DNA from: CBDATA01 sp965202845 | Lineage (GTDB): Bacteria; Acidobacteriota; Vicinamibacteria; Marinacidobacterales; Marinacidobacteraceae | DNA: 64,000 nucleotides | Reading direction: 5' to 3' | NCBI GenBank assembly: GCA_965202845.1 | Contig: OZ241856.1 | Coordinates: 1,240,001 to 1,304,000, forward strand | Part shown: piece after piece, positions 1-9,255 of the stretch | Position numbering within the stretch: the first letter of the stretch is position 1 | Layout: each line of letters opens with the position of its first letter | Position numbers and translations under genes: made by a program | The notes under the pieces: model-generated | Told to the model about the DNA's origin: nothing | The model's database searches: none | The model's input: the letters and a program-made list of their open reading frames with translations, nothing else

Positions 1-693
1 CTTTCCGAGCTTCTGGACCTGGGGGTGGAAGCCTGCCGCTCCCCGGTGGAGCTGGAATTCGCGGCGAACCTGTCCGTGCCGGAATTCGGTTTCGTGCAGC
101 TGCGCCGCCTGGAGACCACCGAAACCGGATCGGCGACCGACCAGGCGCCGTCGCCCCCGGAGGCGGCCCTCCTCTGTCGCAGCTCCCGGGTGCTGGGCCG
201 CGGGCGGATTGAGGGCGTCTCCCGCATCGTGGCGGTGGACCGGGAGTCCTTCGTTCGCAGCCGGAGCCGGGAGACGGCGGCGGAGATCGGCAGGCTGAAC
301 GCCCGGCTGAACCGAGCGGGCCACGGGTATCTGCTCATCGGAGTGGGCCGCTGGGGGTCCAGCGACCCGCACCTGGGGATCCCGGTGTCGTGGGATCAGG
401 TCAGCGGCGCCCGGGTCATCGTGGAGACCGGCTTCCGCGACCTGGTGGTGGATCCGTCGCAGGGCGCCCACTTCTTCGACAACCTGGTGTCCCACGGAGT
501 CGGGTACTTCACGGTGAACCCGGACCGCGGCGACGGCCAGCTGGACTGGGGTTGGATCGGGGCGCAGCCGGCCGAGGAGCGGCCGGGCGCGGTTCGTCTG
601 ATCCGGCTAGCCGCTCCGCTGGAAATCCGCCTTCCGGGCGGGGAAGGCGACGGCTTCATCCTGAAACCCGGCGATCACCAGAACACCGCATAG
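1..693 (+). CDS. PEP/pyruvate-binding domain protein, C-terminal fragment
   Basis: This is the 3' end of a gene that begins before the window; the frame is open from base 1 and stops at TAG 691-693, leaving about 230 residues. Recognisable blocks are GRWGSSDPHLGIPV, ARVIVE and DPSQGAHFFDNL. From memory these are typical of the C-terminal region of proteins with a pyruvate phosphate dikinase-type PEP/pyruvate-binding domain (PF01326). The catalytic portions are not in the window, so the reaction cannot be stated. The last 19 bases overlap the 3' end of the convergent symporter gene. It could equally be named a PEP synthase-like protein; only the family is reasonably supported. Confidence 0.6.
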   Translation, partial: LSELLDLGVEACRSPVELEFAANLSVPEFGFVQLRRLETTETGSATDQAPSPPEAALLCRSSRVLGRGRIEGVSRIVAVDRESFVRSRSRETAAEIGRLNARLNRAGHGYLLIGVGRWGSSDPHLGIPVSWDQVSGARVIVETGFRDLVVDPSQGAHFFDNLVSHGVGYFTVNPDRGDGQLDWGWIGAQPAEERPGAVRLIRLAAPLEIRLPGGEGDGFILKPGDHQNTA

Positions 694-2276
694 ATCGCCG
701 CGATCGTCAGCAACACCGCCCCGCCCTTCCAGTGAACGCCGGGCAGCGGCGTCAGATCCACCCCCGCCGGCGGTTCGGGAGCGGGGCGCGCCGCCGTCTC
801 CGGCCAGCGCCAGGCGGCGAACGCCAACCCGGCGACCAGCGCAAGGAAGCTAATCCCCATGTGGTGGAGAAATGCGGTCTCCGGCCACCCGAACCGGAGC
901 GCCCCGTAGAGGGGGATGCCCAACACCAGCGCCCAGCGGGCCGCCGACGCCGGAACCCGGGTAGTGAGAACCCCGGCGAAGAAGACCGCGACGATCCCCG
1001 GAGTGACGAATCCCCAGACCGTCTGGATGTAGCGGAAGACGCCGGGAAAGCCCCCGATCAGCGGCGCCCAGAGGCAGGAGGCCGCCACGAAGGCGACCGA
1101 AGCCCGGCGCGCGATCCGCACCGTGTTCGCCGTTCCCCCCGGAAAGAGGCGCGGATGCAAGTCCAGCGCGTACATGGTGGACGCCGAGTTCAGCATCGAG
1201 TTGAAGGAGCTCATGATCGCGCCCGCCAGCGCCGCCAGCAGGACGCCCCGAAGCGCCGGGGGCAGCAGCTCGCGCACCAGCACCGGATACGCCTGATCCG
1301 GATGGGAAATCTGGTCGCCGTAGAGCTGGACGGCGAGGATGCCGGGCAGGCAGATCAGGAAGGGAACCAGAATCTTGAGCCAGGCGCCGAAGAGAACGCC
1401 CCGCTGTCCTTCGGCGAGGCTGCGGGCCGCCAGGGCGCGCTGCACCACGAACTGGTTGACCCCCCAATAGAAGAACTGGGCGATCCAGAGGCCGCCGACG
1501 AACACCGCGGTCCAGGGGACTTCCGGATGGTCGGCGGGGAGCGCGGTGTGGAGCCGGTCCCGGTTCGCCTCCAGGAACCGGGCGGCGCCTTCCAGAACCC
1601 CCTGCCCTCCGCCGACCGCGTCGAACCCGATGCCGAGCATCATCGCGCCCCCCAGCAGAATCGCCACCCCCTGGATGAAGTCGGACCAGACCACCGCTCG
1701 CAGCCCGCCGTAGATGGTGTAGGCGCTGGCGAAGAGGCCGATGCCCCAGACCCCGATCAGGGTGGCGGCGAGCGCTCCCCCCTCCGGGGAGAGTCCCAGG
1801 AACGAGGACGCCGCTTCCGGGAGCAGGAAGATCGCGTTCAGCGCCACCGCCCCGGCGTAGAGCACGGTGGCCATCGCCACGAAGACGGTGGCGGCGGTCA
1901 AAAGCGCGGCGAGGATGGTTCGGGTTCCCCGGTCGTAGCGCCGCTCGAGGAACTCCGGCATGGTGGTGATGCCGCTTCGCAGGTAGCGGGGCAGCAGGAA
2001 CCAGCCGATGACGATGAGCGCGGCGGCGGCGGTCCACTCGTAGCTGGCGATGGCGAGTCCGATGTCGGTGGCGGCCGCTCCCGACATCCCCACGAAGTGC
2101 TCGGTGGAGACGTTGGTCGCCACCAGCGACATCCCGATCGCCCAGCCGCCCAGGTTGCGCCCGGCGAGGAAGTACTGCTTCGCGTCCCGCTTCCCGCGGG
2201 CGGCGCGCAGGGAGACGAACAGCACCGCCCCCAGGAAAAGGACGAAGGTCAGCAGATCGGTGGGCGAAAGCGGCAT
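675..2276 (-). CDS. Sodium:solute symporter (SSS/SGLT family)
   Basis: An inner-membrane sodium-coupled transporter of 533 residues, the usual length for the SSSF/SLC5 family. The N-terminus has a first membrane segment (about residues 5-24) followed by FLAGRNLGGWAIGMSL, a hallmark of the family, and by LVATNVSTEHFVGMSGAA. About 13 hydrophobic segments follow, with FNSMLNSASTMYALDL in the region of the conserved core. The substrate (sugar, sialic acid or other solute) cannot be read from the sequence. It stands alone, convergent with the upstream PEP-binding gene. ATG 2274-2276 has no Shine-Dalgarno sequence but has CACAAT 11 nt upstream, so the mRNA may be leaderless. Confidence 0.85.
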   Translation of the reverse strand: MPLSPTDLLTFVLFLGAVLFVSLRAARGKRDAKQYFLAGRNLGGWAIGMSLVATNVSTEHFVGMSGAAATDIGLAIASYEWTAAAALIVIGWFLLPRYLRSGITTMPEFLERRYDRGTRTILAALLTAATVFVAMATVLYAGAVALNAIFLLPEAASSFLGLSPEGGALAATLIGVWGIGLFASAYTIYGGLRAVVWSDFIQGVAILLGGAMMLGIGFDAVGGGQGVLEGAARFLEANRDRLHTALPADHPEVPWTAVFVGGLWIAQFFYWGVNQFVVQRALAARSLAEGQRGVLFGAWLKILVPFLICLPGILAVQLYGDQISHPDQAYPVLVRELLPPALRGVLLAALAGAIMSSFNSMLNSASTMYALDLHPRLFPGGTANTVRIARRASVAFVAASCLWAPLIGGFPGVFRYIQTVWGFVTPGIVAVFFAGVLTTRVPASAARWALVLGIPLYGALRFGWPETAFLHHMGISFLALVAGLAFAAWRWPETAARPAPEPPAGVDLTPLPGVHWKGGAVLLTIAAIYAVFW

Positions 2277-2287
2277 GACGGCGGGGG

Positions 2288-2293
2288 ATTGTG
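2288..2293 (-). promoter_or_regulatory. Candidate -10 box of the symporter gene
   Basis: CACAAT on the minus strand lies 11 nt before the ATG, and no ribosome binding site lies between. One of several such close -10-like boxes in this window. No convincing -35 was seen. Confidence 0.3.
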
Positions 2294-2315
2294 CAGCACT
2301 GCGACCCCGCTTCGG

Positions 2316-3263
2316 TCACAGCCTGCGCCTCCTGCTTTCCCGCTCCGGCCGGCTGGACTCCAGAAACGCCCGGAGATCCTCAAGTCGGTGGCTCCAGAAG
2401 ATCGCCAACCCCAGGTTTTGCGCTGCTTCCAGGTTGGCGGGATGAAAGACGCCCCCGATCACGGCGGCGGGCGCGATCTGGCGGTTTCCGAAACTCGTGA
2501 TCCAGCTGCGCGCCTTGCCGGCCGCCTCATGGTTGATGCGTTTGTAGGAGTTGACTGCGCTGTTGGAGACTTTGCATTCCATGGGCATCGTCCGACCGTC
2601 GCGCAACCCGACGACGATGTCGGCGCGGCTTTCGCCGAACCGGGACTCGCCACAGAACGCTCCGGGTTCCGGCGCGGCTTCCAGCATCGGGATATTCCGC
2701 GACGCGACTTCGGCGAATCCGACGCTCCGCAACACGGTTTTCACCGCGTCCTCCTGGGCGAGCCGAGCATCCAGGCGGCGCGTGGTCTCCACCTTTCTCG
2801 CCGCCACAAGCACGGTGGAAGCGACAACCGCACTGGCGCGTTCCTGCCCGGTTGGGGACCGGTTCCCGGATATCCAGGGAAAGCGATGCGGATCCAGGAT
2901 CCGAAGGATGACGTCCCGGACTCTTCGCGCCTGTTCGGGATCGGTTCGTATCGCGTTCCGGGTCAGCGTCGCTCCGGCCAGAGTCTTCAGATCATCATCG
3001 GATATGGGCGGCGCCGTCAGATAGCGCAGCGCCGTTCGCCTGTCCGCGTCACCCACGAGCTCCGCGATCGCATCGGCGTCCACCGGTTCTCTGGACAGCG
3101 AAGGGATCCGGTCGATAACGTCGCCGAGGACCGGTGCGAAGGCCTTGTAGAAGCGCGAGTAGAGCGCGAGGGGTTCCCGAAGCCGCTCCCGCCGGAACAC
3201 GGCCGCGCCTTCCGCTGCGTCGCGCGCCAGCTCAGCCGCGGTCCAGCGTCGTGGCGGCCTCAT
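2316..3263 (-). CDS. XamI-like type II restriction endonuclease
   Basis: A protein of 315 residues that matches my memory of the XamI restriction endonuclease family (RE_XamI, PF09572). A PD-(D/E)xK-like core is visible: ESRADIVVGLRDG (about residues 210-222) and then MPMECKVSN (about 226-234), where the E and K would bind metal with the preceding D. The gene starts at ATG 3261-3263, inside the last 32 bases of the upstream methyltransferase gene, so the two form a tightly coupled restriction-modification pair. XamI itself is known to cut GTCGAC; whether this relative has the same target is inference. Start and length fit the family. Confidence 0.8.
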   Translation of the reverse strand: MRPPRRWTAAELARDAAEGAAVFRRERLREPLALYSRFYKAFAPVLGDVIDRIPSLSREPVDADAIAELVGDADRRTALRYLTAPPISDDDLKTLAGATLTRNAIRTDPEQARRVRDVILRILDPHRFPWISGNRSPTGQERASAVVASTVLVAARKVETTRRLDARLAQEDAVKTVLRSVGFAEVASRNIPMLEAAPEPGAFCGESRFGESRADIVVGLRDGRTMPMECKVSNSAVNSYKRINHEAAGKARSWITSFGNRQIAPAAVIGGVFHPANLEAAQNLGLAIFWSHRLEDLRAFLESSRPERESRRRRL

Positions 3264-4860
3264 GCAACCATTCCAGCGGGGGGATGGCGATCCGCTCGAT
3301 TTCCCCCGGTTCGTACTTGGTCAGGCCGCCCGCGTAGGTTCGTCCGCCCGATACCCCGACGTTCCGCCGAAGCCACTGCGCCAGGGCATCCAGAACGCGC
3401 CCCTCCATGGACTGACGCGGATACAGGCCGTGGGCGATGTTCAGGTGCCGCGCGCCACAAGCGTTCCTGACGAACGTTGGCGGGCGACGCGCCATGTAGG
3501 TGCAAAGCAGCGGGGCCGGGCGGCGCAACCCCACCGCCCACCAAGCGCGCCGGGTTGAGGCGACGCTCGAGCGGTGAGCGGACATGCTCCTGGCCCAACG
3601 CAGGAATTCGTGAACCTGTAGCCGGGCGCCTTCTTCGAGATCGTCAAGGTTCACCGGCAGGTCGACCACCCGCCGAAGCGGCTGCGCGGATGAAAGAGTG
3701 GGCGCGGCGGCGAAGAGTTCTCGCGCCCGGGTCACCGAGGGGATCAGGACTGATTGCGGCAACACGCCCGAATAGTTGCCAGCGATCCAGACGGCGTTGC
3801 AGCCCGTGACCTGCCCTCGATGGACCCTGCAGAGCTCGCCGAGCTCGATGAACTCGCCTGGCGTCCGCCTGACGGGGCGCAGCAGCGACGACCATCGCCG
3901 CATGGCGGCGAGTCGAGCGCGGGAAACCGGCCGGCCGCCTTCAAGCGTCCCCAGTGATTCGGGGGTCCCGACCGCACGAAACCGTACGCTCGCCCTCGTG
4001 CTCCCCACGCGGAAGCACGAGATCGCTCCCGTCGCTTCGGCGCCGGGAAACGGCGTTGTGGTCGGGTCCAGAACGTGGATCGCCATTCCTCCGAGCACGT
4101 GCACGAACGCCTTGCGAAGCACATCGCCGTAGTTGACGTCGAGCCATTCCGCCGAAGTGATGAAAGCGCCGAAGTCATCGGGCCTGGCGAGACGGCACGT
4201 CTTCAGCAGGAAATGCACGTGCAGCCCCGCAAGGCGACTCGCTTTCAGGCCGAGGGCGCGGGCGGTCCCGACCAGCCAGTCCTTGTCCGAAGGCGGAATG
4301 TCATGGTGCCTCACCCAGGGCGGGTTGCCGACAAAAAGAGTCCGCCCGGGGATATCGGGCAAGTCAATGGTCCGGTAGTCGCAGCGCAGAACGGTCAAGC
4401 GGCCCGCCATGCCGAGCGCCGCAGCGTTCGCCCGCAGCAGCAGCGCCGCTAGTGGGTCCGACTCGACCGCAATCAGTTCAGCGTTCGGGAATGTGCGGCC
4501 GGCTGCGAGCAGAAACCGGCCGGAACCGGCGCCTGGATCCACGATTCGGGAAGGAACGCCCTCGGTTGCCGCCCACGCGGTCATGGATCGCACGATCTGC
4601 ATGGGTGTGTAGACCGCCCCCATGCGCCTGCGGATTCGCGCCGGCCTCAGTCGGCAGAAGCAATCCCCCAGAGGGTCGCCGCCGCCAGCGATCTCCCGAA
4701 CCGTCTCGTGCACAAAATCGACGGTCGGGAAAAGACGCCGCCGCGGATCCGCCGACCCGCCGCGCTCGGAGACCGACGACTCTCCGGCGATGGCGACGGC
4801 AAGGGCGGCCAGCTCGGCTTCGGTCGAAAGGGGCGCTGCCGGGTCCAAGACAGGGGACAT
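3232..4860 (-). CDS. XamI-like DNA adenine N6-methyltransferase
   Basis: The protective methyltransferase of the restriction-modification pair, 542 residues from ATG 4858-4860. Motif I, the SAM-binding loop, is IVDPGAGSGRFLLAAG (about residues 105-120). Motif IV, NPPWVRHHD, is the (N/D)PP(Y/F/W) signature of N6-adenine methyltransferases. The order motif I then IV, with a long C-terminal region likely holding target recognition, fits the gamma class. The same frame stays open far upstream to 9150, but that part is antisense to the IS element and the receptor, so the start was set at the first ATG before the conserved domain. It is transcribed ahead of the endonuclease, which lets methylation come first. 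Confidence 0.8.
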   Translation of the reverse strand: MSPVLDPAAPLSTEAELAALAVAIAGESSVSERGGSADPRRRLFPTVDFVHETVREIAGGGDPLGDCFCRLRPARIRRRMGAVYTPMQIVRSMTAWAATEGVPSRIVDPGAGSGRFLLAAGRTFPNAELIAVESDPLAALLLRANAAALGMAGRLTVLRCDYRTIDLPDIPGRTLFVGNPPWVRHHDIPPSDKDWLVGTARALGLKASRLAGLHVHFLLKTCRLARPDDFGAFITSAEWLDVNYGDVLRKAFVHVLGGMAIHVLDPTTTPFPGAEATGAISCFRVGSTRASVRFRAVGTPESLGTLEGGRPVSRARLAAMRRWSSLLRPVRRTPGEFIELGELCRVHRGQVTGCNAVWIAGNYSGVLPQSVLIPSVTRARELFAAAPTLSSAQPLRRVVDLPVNLDDLEEGARLQVHEFLRWARSMSAHRSSVASTRRAWWAVGLRRPAPLLCTYMARRPPTFVRNACGARHLNIAHGLYPRQSMEGRVLDALAQWLRRNVGVSGGRTYAGGLTKYEPGEIERIAIPPLEWLHEAATTLDRG

Positions 4861-4908
4861 TATGCGGCAGAGCCGCAATCGGTGGGTTATGGTTCCCGGG
4901 GGAAACAC

Positions 4909-5187
4909 ATGAGTCAACTTCGGGACGCCCTCGCCGGGCGCCGCCTTTTCGCGCTGGCGCTGCCGCTGGCGTTGCTGTTCGGCGCCGAAGCTGTCGCGGG
5001 GCACGAATCGCACCTCGGCGAATCGGAATGCGTCCTCTGCCACACGGCGAACCAGGCCGCGGTCGTCGCGCCGTCTCCCGAAATCGCTCCTGCTCGGGCT
5101 CCCGAATCGGTCCGTCCGGCGATCGAGACGCCCCGGACTCCGGTCCGGCGCGGCCTCCGCCGTCCCGCCCGCGCTCCTCCCGCGTAG
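4909..5187 (+). CDS. Small secreted protein with one CxxCH motif
   Basis: A 92-residue protein with a clear signal peptide (hydrophobic stretch FALALPLALLFGAEAVA, about residues 14-30). It is followed by GHESHLGESECVLCHTANQ and a proline- and arginine-rich tail. CVLCH is a CxxCH motif that could attach one haem or bind a metal through its Cys and His residues. Start ATG 4909 is preceded by GGGGGAAAC, a plausible ribosome binding site. It lies just upstream of and on the same strand as the TonB-dependent receptor, a position where small periplasmic metal-related proteins (DUF2946-like) are found in other bacteria. That parallel is from memory; the family is not assigned. Confidence 0.55.
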   Translation: MSQLRDALAGRRLFALALPLALLFGAEAVAGHESHLGESECVLCHTANQAAVVAPSPEIAPARAPESVRPAIETPRTPVRRGLRRPARAPPA

Positions 5188-5310
5188 TTCCCGCACACGC
5201 GAAGGCCCGCCCGCGCTCCTCCGCCCTCGGACTGCGCGAAGCGCCGCCCCGTGACGCGGGGATGCTCCACTCTCTTTTTTCGAGGGCGACGCGAGCTCGG
5301 GAGGACAACC

Positions 5311-7561
5311 ATGTACCGACTCAAAACCATTCTTCTGGCGGCCGCCCTGGCCGCCTTCGCAACCGCGCCGGCGACGGCGCAAGACGACGGATCCATTCAG
5401 GGCGTCGTCACTTTCGAGGGCAGCGGCGCCCCGGTCGCCGGAGCCGCCGTCCGCATCCCCGCAACCGGAGCGTCCACCACCACCGACGCCCGGGGGCGCT
5501 TCGAGATTTCCGGCCTCGCGCCCGGAAGCTACGAGCTGCTGGTCGAGCAGGGCGTGCTGGTGAACGCCCGGCGCACCGTGGAGGTGGCTTCCGGCGTGGC
5601 CGCGACCGCCGACTTCCAGATCCGCGCAGGGGTGGAGGAGCAAGTGCAGGTGACCGCCGAGGCGCCGAGCTACCGCCGCGAGAGCGCGGTGGTCGGCAGG
5701 ACATCGGTGGCGCTTTTGGACACCCCGGCATCCATCCAGGTGGTGAGCCGCGAGCTGATCGAGGATCAGGCCATCGAGGAGGCCGACGATGTGTACCGCA
5801 ACATCGCCGGCCTCACCAGCTCTCCCTACGCGAGCGTCGTCGCCCGGGGGTTCACCCAGCGGGACTTCGTGTTCAACGGAACGCGCGGCAACCCCTACGG
5901 CAGCCTCGGCGGCGACGTGAACGCCTCCGGTTTCAGCGTCAGCCAGCTGTTGCTCAGCAACATCGAGCGCGTCGAAATCCTCAAGGGGCCGGCGTCGGTG
6001 CTCTACGGCTCCACCGAGCCGGGCGGCGTGGTGAACTTCGTGACCGCAAAGCCCCGCGAAGAATTCGGAGTCCGGGGATCGGTCCGCTTCGGGCAGTACG
6101 AGCAGATGTACGGTTCGGCGGAAGTGACCGGGCCGCTCGGCGACGACGACCGCCTGCTCTACCGCTTCGCCGCCTACGGAAACGACCGCAACAGCTTCCG
6201 GACGAACGCCTCGATGCGCAACCTCCACCTGGTGGGCAACCTGCTGTGGAAGGTCGCCGACCGCAGCAACCTCTCCTTCGAATACGAGTACGTCGACCAG
6301 ATGCTGGCCGGGCATCGCCTGCGCGGCGTTCCGGTGAACTCCGAAGGGGAATTCCAGACCGACATCTCCTGGACCGCCACCGAACCCAGCGACTTCACTT
6401 CGCTGGAGGCCAACGTGTTCCAGGCGCGCTGGGATTCGGTCTTCGCCAACGACTGGGCGATGGACGCCACCGTGCGCTACCTGGATTACGACCGCGAGCA
6501 GGAGTACCACGAACCTCGCCGGATCACCCCGGAAAACACCATGCGGCGGCATTTCCGGGATCAGACCCGCACCAACGCCGACATCGCCGCGGTGCTGAAC
6601 GTGAACAAGATCGTCCGCACCGGGCCGGTGACGCACCGGTTCCTCGCCGGCGCCGAACTGTTCCAGCAGGACCACACCTTCCAGTACGGCAGGGCGCGCG
6701 AGGTCGCAGCCGGAGGCCCGGTCCCCGATCTCTCCCTCACCAACCCGCAGTACGGCGCGTCCTCCGGGAGCGAATACGGCCTTGATCCGAGCTCGTTCCC
6801 CACCGACACCGCCGAGGCGCGGCAATACGGCTTCTATCTCCAGAACCACATGGACATCGGCAGCGACGTCCACTTCGTGGCGGGCGGTCGCTACAACACC
6901 TACGACGACACCGGCCTCTCGGCGGGAGACGACCTGGCGAGCGAGGACAGCGGACTCACCGGCAAGATCGGCGTGGTCTACAAGCCGCTGGCCGCCTGGT
7001 CGCTCTACGGCAGCTTCTCCAACAGCTTCAACCGGCCGGGCATCCTGGCCCAGACCGCGAACGCGAACGGACCGTTCGACCCCGAAACCGCCATCCAGTA
7101 CGAAGTGGGCGCCAAGACCGACATCCGCCGCGACCTTTCGCTTTCGGCGGCGGCCTTCACCATCACCAAGTCGAACGTGCTGCGTCCGGACCCCGACCTG
7201 GGCCCCAACGGAGACAACTACAACGCTGCGCTCCAGGTCGGCGAGGCGCGCAACCGCGGCTTCGAGCTGGAGCTGATGGGATCGCTCACCGACCGTCTCC
7301 AGGCGGCGGTGAACTACACCTGGCTCGATTCGGAAATCCTGGAGGACACCAACGCGGACGCGGTGGGGCAGCCGATGCCGAACGCCGCGCCGCACGCCCT
7401 GGGCGTCTTCGCCCGGATGGAGCTGTTCCAGGACACCGCGATCGGCGCCGGCCTGACCCACCTGGGCGAACGGATCGAACCCTACGCCGGGATCAAGGCG
7501 CCCGCCTACACGGTGATGGACCTCTTCGCCTATCGGCGGATCGGGCCGCACATCCGGATCC
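5311..7561 (+). pseudogene. TonB-dependent receptor, 5' part, interrupted by IS1380-family element
   Basis: Outer-membrane receptor of the ferric-siderophore type. The start is ATG 5311, with GGGAGGA 6 nt upstream and a signal peptide ending near ATAQ (residue 24). A carboxypeptidase-regulatory-like beta-sandwich spans about residues 27-105, then a plug domain at about 125-240 with DTPASIQVVSRELIEDQ and NIERVEILKGPASVLYGS, then the barrel. The reading frame runs into the IS at 7562 and ends at a TAG supplied by the IS (7564-7566), so the last barrel strands are lost. Removing the IS and one copy of the 5-bp duplication joins this part in frame to 9475-9602, giving 792 residues with a normal receptor C-terminus. 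The gene was therefore intact before insertion. Confidence 0.92.
7557..7561. repeat. Target site duplication GATCC, left copy
   Basis: GATCC lies directly before the left end of the IS and is repeated directly after its right end (9470-9474). Five base pairs is within the range known for IS1380-family insertions. Confidence 0.9.
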
Positions 7562-7576
7562 CCTAGATCGGCGAGC
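7562..7576 (+). repeat. IS left terminal inverted repeat
   Basis: CCTAGATCGGCGAGC; pairs with 9455-9469 at 13 of 15 positions. The TAG within it ends the interrupted receptor frame. Confidence 0.85.
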
Positions 7577-7585
7577 AAAAAGGGG

Positions 7586-7615
7586 TTGTACCCGGCTGGA
7601 CCATTGACGTACAAT
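7586..7615 (+). promoter_or_regulatory. Candidate transposase promoter
   Basis: TTGTAC (7586-7591), an 18-nt spacer and TACAAT (7610-7615). The transposase ATG follows only 5 nt after the -10 box, so transcription would begin at or near the start codon. Confidence 0.45.
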
Positions 7616-7620
7616 GGGTT

Positions 7621-9255
7621 ATGCAGAAAAAACGCCCCAAGAGGCATCACCAGCCGGGTGAAGTCATATTCCCACGTTTCCGCTCTCCGATCAAGCTCGA
7701 GGTCGCGCCCGACGGTCCGGCCTTCACCGCGCGCGGCGGCATCGTGTTGCTGCTCGAACTGCTGGCGCGGGGGCGCATCCTCGTCGGCCTCGGGCACACG
7801 AAAGGCGGCCCGTCGCAAGGTTGGACCGACGGACAGATGATCCTGGCGGTGATGTCCTTGAACGTCGCCGGCCTCGACCGGGCGGCCGACATCAACCAAC
7901 TGGAGGCCGACCGGGGACTGCGCCAGCTGGTGCGGCGTTTCGAGCCGCAGCTGTTCGGGATGCCGCGGCGAGTGCTCCGCGCCCGCTTCCGGGGCGGGCG
8001 GGATCGCTGCTTTCCTTCGGCGCGCTCGATCCGGGACTGGCTGGATCGCTTCCATGTGGAGGGGGCGCACGATGGGGAGCGGGAGCGGGGAACCGCCTAT
8101 CTCGCGCCCCACACCGAGCGCCACGAACTGTTCCGGAAGGTGAACCGGCGTCTGATGAACTTCGGACCTTGGAAGAAGATCCCGAAGGCGTTGACGCTGG
8201 ACTTGGACGCCACGATCATCGCTTCGGGGAAGCGGGAGTGCTGGCCCACCTACCGGGCGGCGACGGGCGAGGTTCCGGGAGAGCGGGGCTACCAGCCGCT
8301 GATCGCGTTCTGCCGCGAGCTCGGGATGACGCCGTGGCTGGAGTTCCGCGACGGGAACGTTCCGGCTTCGCTGGACAACGCGCGCGCCCTGGACGAGACG
8401 CTGGCGCAGTTGCCCGCCGTGGTGGAGCGGGTCACGCTTCGAACCGATGGGGCGGGCCACCAGGAGGCTGTGATCCGGGCGTGCAACAATCCGGCGCGGC
8501 GCAGCGAAAGGACGCGGCGTTTCAGGGTCGTGGGGTTGATCGCCGGCGCCACCCTTTCCAAGGCGCTTCTGGAGGAAGTGAAGCGACTTCCCGAGGATGC
8601 TTGGAGCCCGGTAGCGTCGGGAATCGAGCCGGCGTCGGGTGATGAAGCAGGCGACCTGGAATGCGCCGAGTTGCCCTTCGTCTCGAACATGGACGCCCGT
8701 TCGAGGCCGGAGGACGTGATCCGTTATGTGGCGACTCGGCGCCCGATTCCCTGGAATCTGGGCTTTGGGGAAAGCGAACGCCCGGCGGCGGACGGCAAGC
8801 CGTCTTACCGTTTCCGCGCCTACCTGACCAACTTCCCGGCGCCGGACGCGCTGCCGCTGGAGCGGGCGAACGGGCTTGAGGTCATGGAGGCCGGTGAGGT
8901 GGTTCGGGCGGCGCATGAACGCTGTGGTCGGGGGGAGCAGGTTCACTCGGCGCTCAAGTCGGACCTTGCGGGCGGGATGATGCCGTCGGGTCGGTTCGGG
9001 GCGAATGCGGCCTGGCTTTGGCTGGCGGCGTTGACGATGAATGTGATGGCGCTGGCGTGCCGCACAGCCTATGGCCCCGAATGGCTCTGGGCGCGAATGA
9101 AGCGGTTGCGCGCGGTGTGGCTCCATCTGGCGGCTCGCTTGGTGCGGCATGGTCGCCGGTTCAAGCTGGTGTTCGACGCGGACGGGGCGCGGCTGTTGGC
9201 GGCGTTCCAGCGCTTGAAACGCGCCACGTCGCCCCCGACGCCCGTCCCCGGCTGA
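7621..9255 (+). CDS. tnp: IS1380-family DDE transposase
   Basis: Transposase of 544 residues that would cut and join the IS ends. The RNase H-fold catalytic residues can be placed: a first Asp in LDLDATI (about residue 196), a second Asp in LRTDGAGH (about 276), and a Glu in ERCGRGEQVH (about 439). This is followed by an aromatic-rich helix region with WLWLAALTMNVMAL. The spacing, with a long insertion between the second Asp and the Glu, fits the IS1380 family. The ORF is uninterrupted. The start ATG 7621 has no Shine-Dalgarno sequence but lies 5 nt after a good -10 box. About 210 bp of non-coding tail separates its stop from the right end of the IS. Confidence 0.92.
   Translation: MQKKRPKRHHQPGEVIFPRFRSPIKLEVAPDGPAFTARGGIVLLLELLARGRILVGLGHTKGGPSQGWTDGQMILAVMSLNVAGLDRAADINQLEADRGLRQLVRRFEPQLFGMPRRVLRARFRGGRDRCFPSARSIRDWLDRFHVEGAHDGERERGTAYLAPHTERHELFRKVNRRLMNFGPWKKIPKALTLDLDATIIASGKRECWPTYRAATGEVPGERGYQPLIAFCRELGMTPWLEFRDGNVPASLDNARALDETLAQLPAVVERVTLRTDGAGHQEAVIRACNNPARRSERTRRFRVVGLIAGATLSKALLEEVKRLPEDAWSPVASGIEPASGDEAGDLECAELPFVSNMDARSRPEDVIRYVATRRPIPWNLGFGESERPAADGKPSYRFRAYLTNFPAPDALPLERANGLEVMEAGEVVRAAHERCGRGEQVHSALKSDLAGGMMPSGRFGANAAWLWLAALTMNVMALACRTAYGPEWLWARMKRLRAVWLHLAARLVRHGRRFKLVFDADGARLLAAFQRLKRATSPPTPVPG

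Noticed and set aside
5247..5280. Intrinsic terminator before the receptor (CCCCG...CGGGG and a T run)
   Set aside because: The T run lies about 14 nt after the stem, too far for a standard terminator, and it would separate the small protein from the receptor.
3232..9150. A single minus-strand frame of 1972 codons
   Set aside because: Only 3232-4860 is the methyltransferase. The rest is antisense to the IS and the receptor, has shadow-like Arg/Gly/Pro composition, and shows no motifs.
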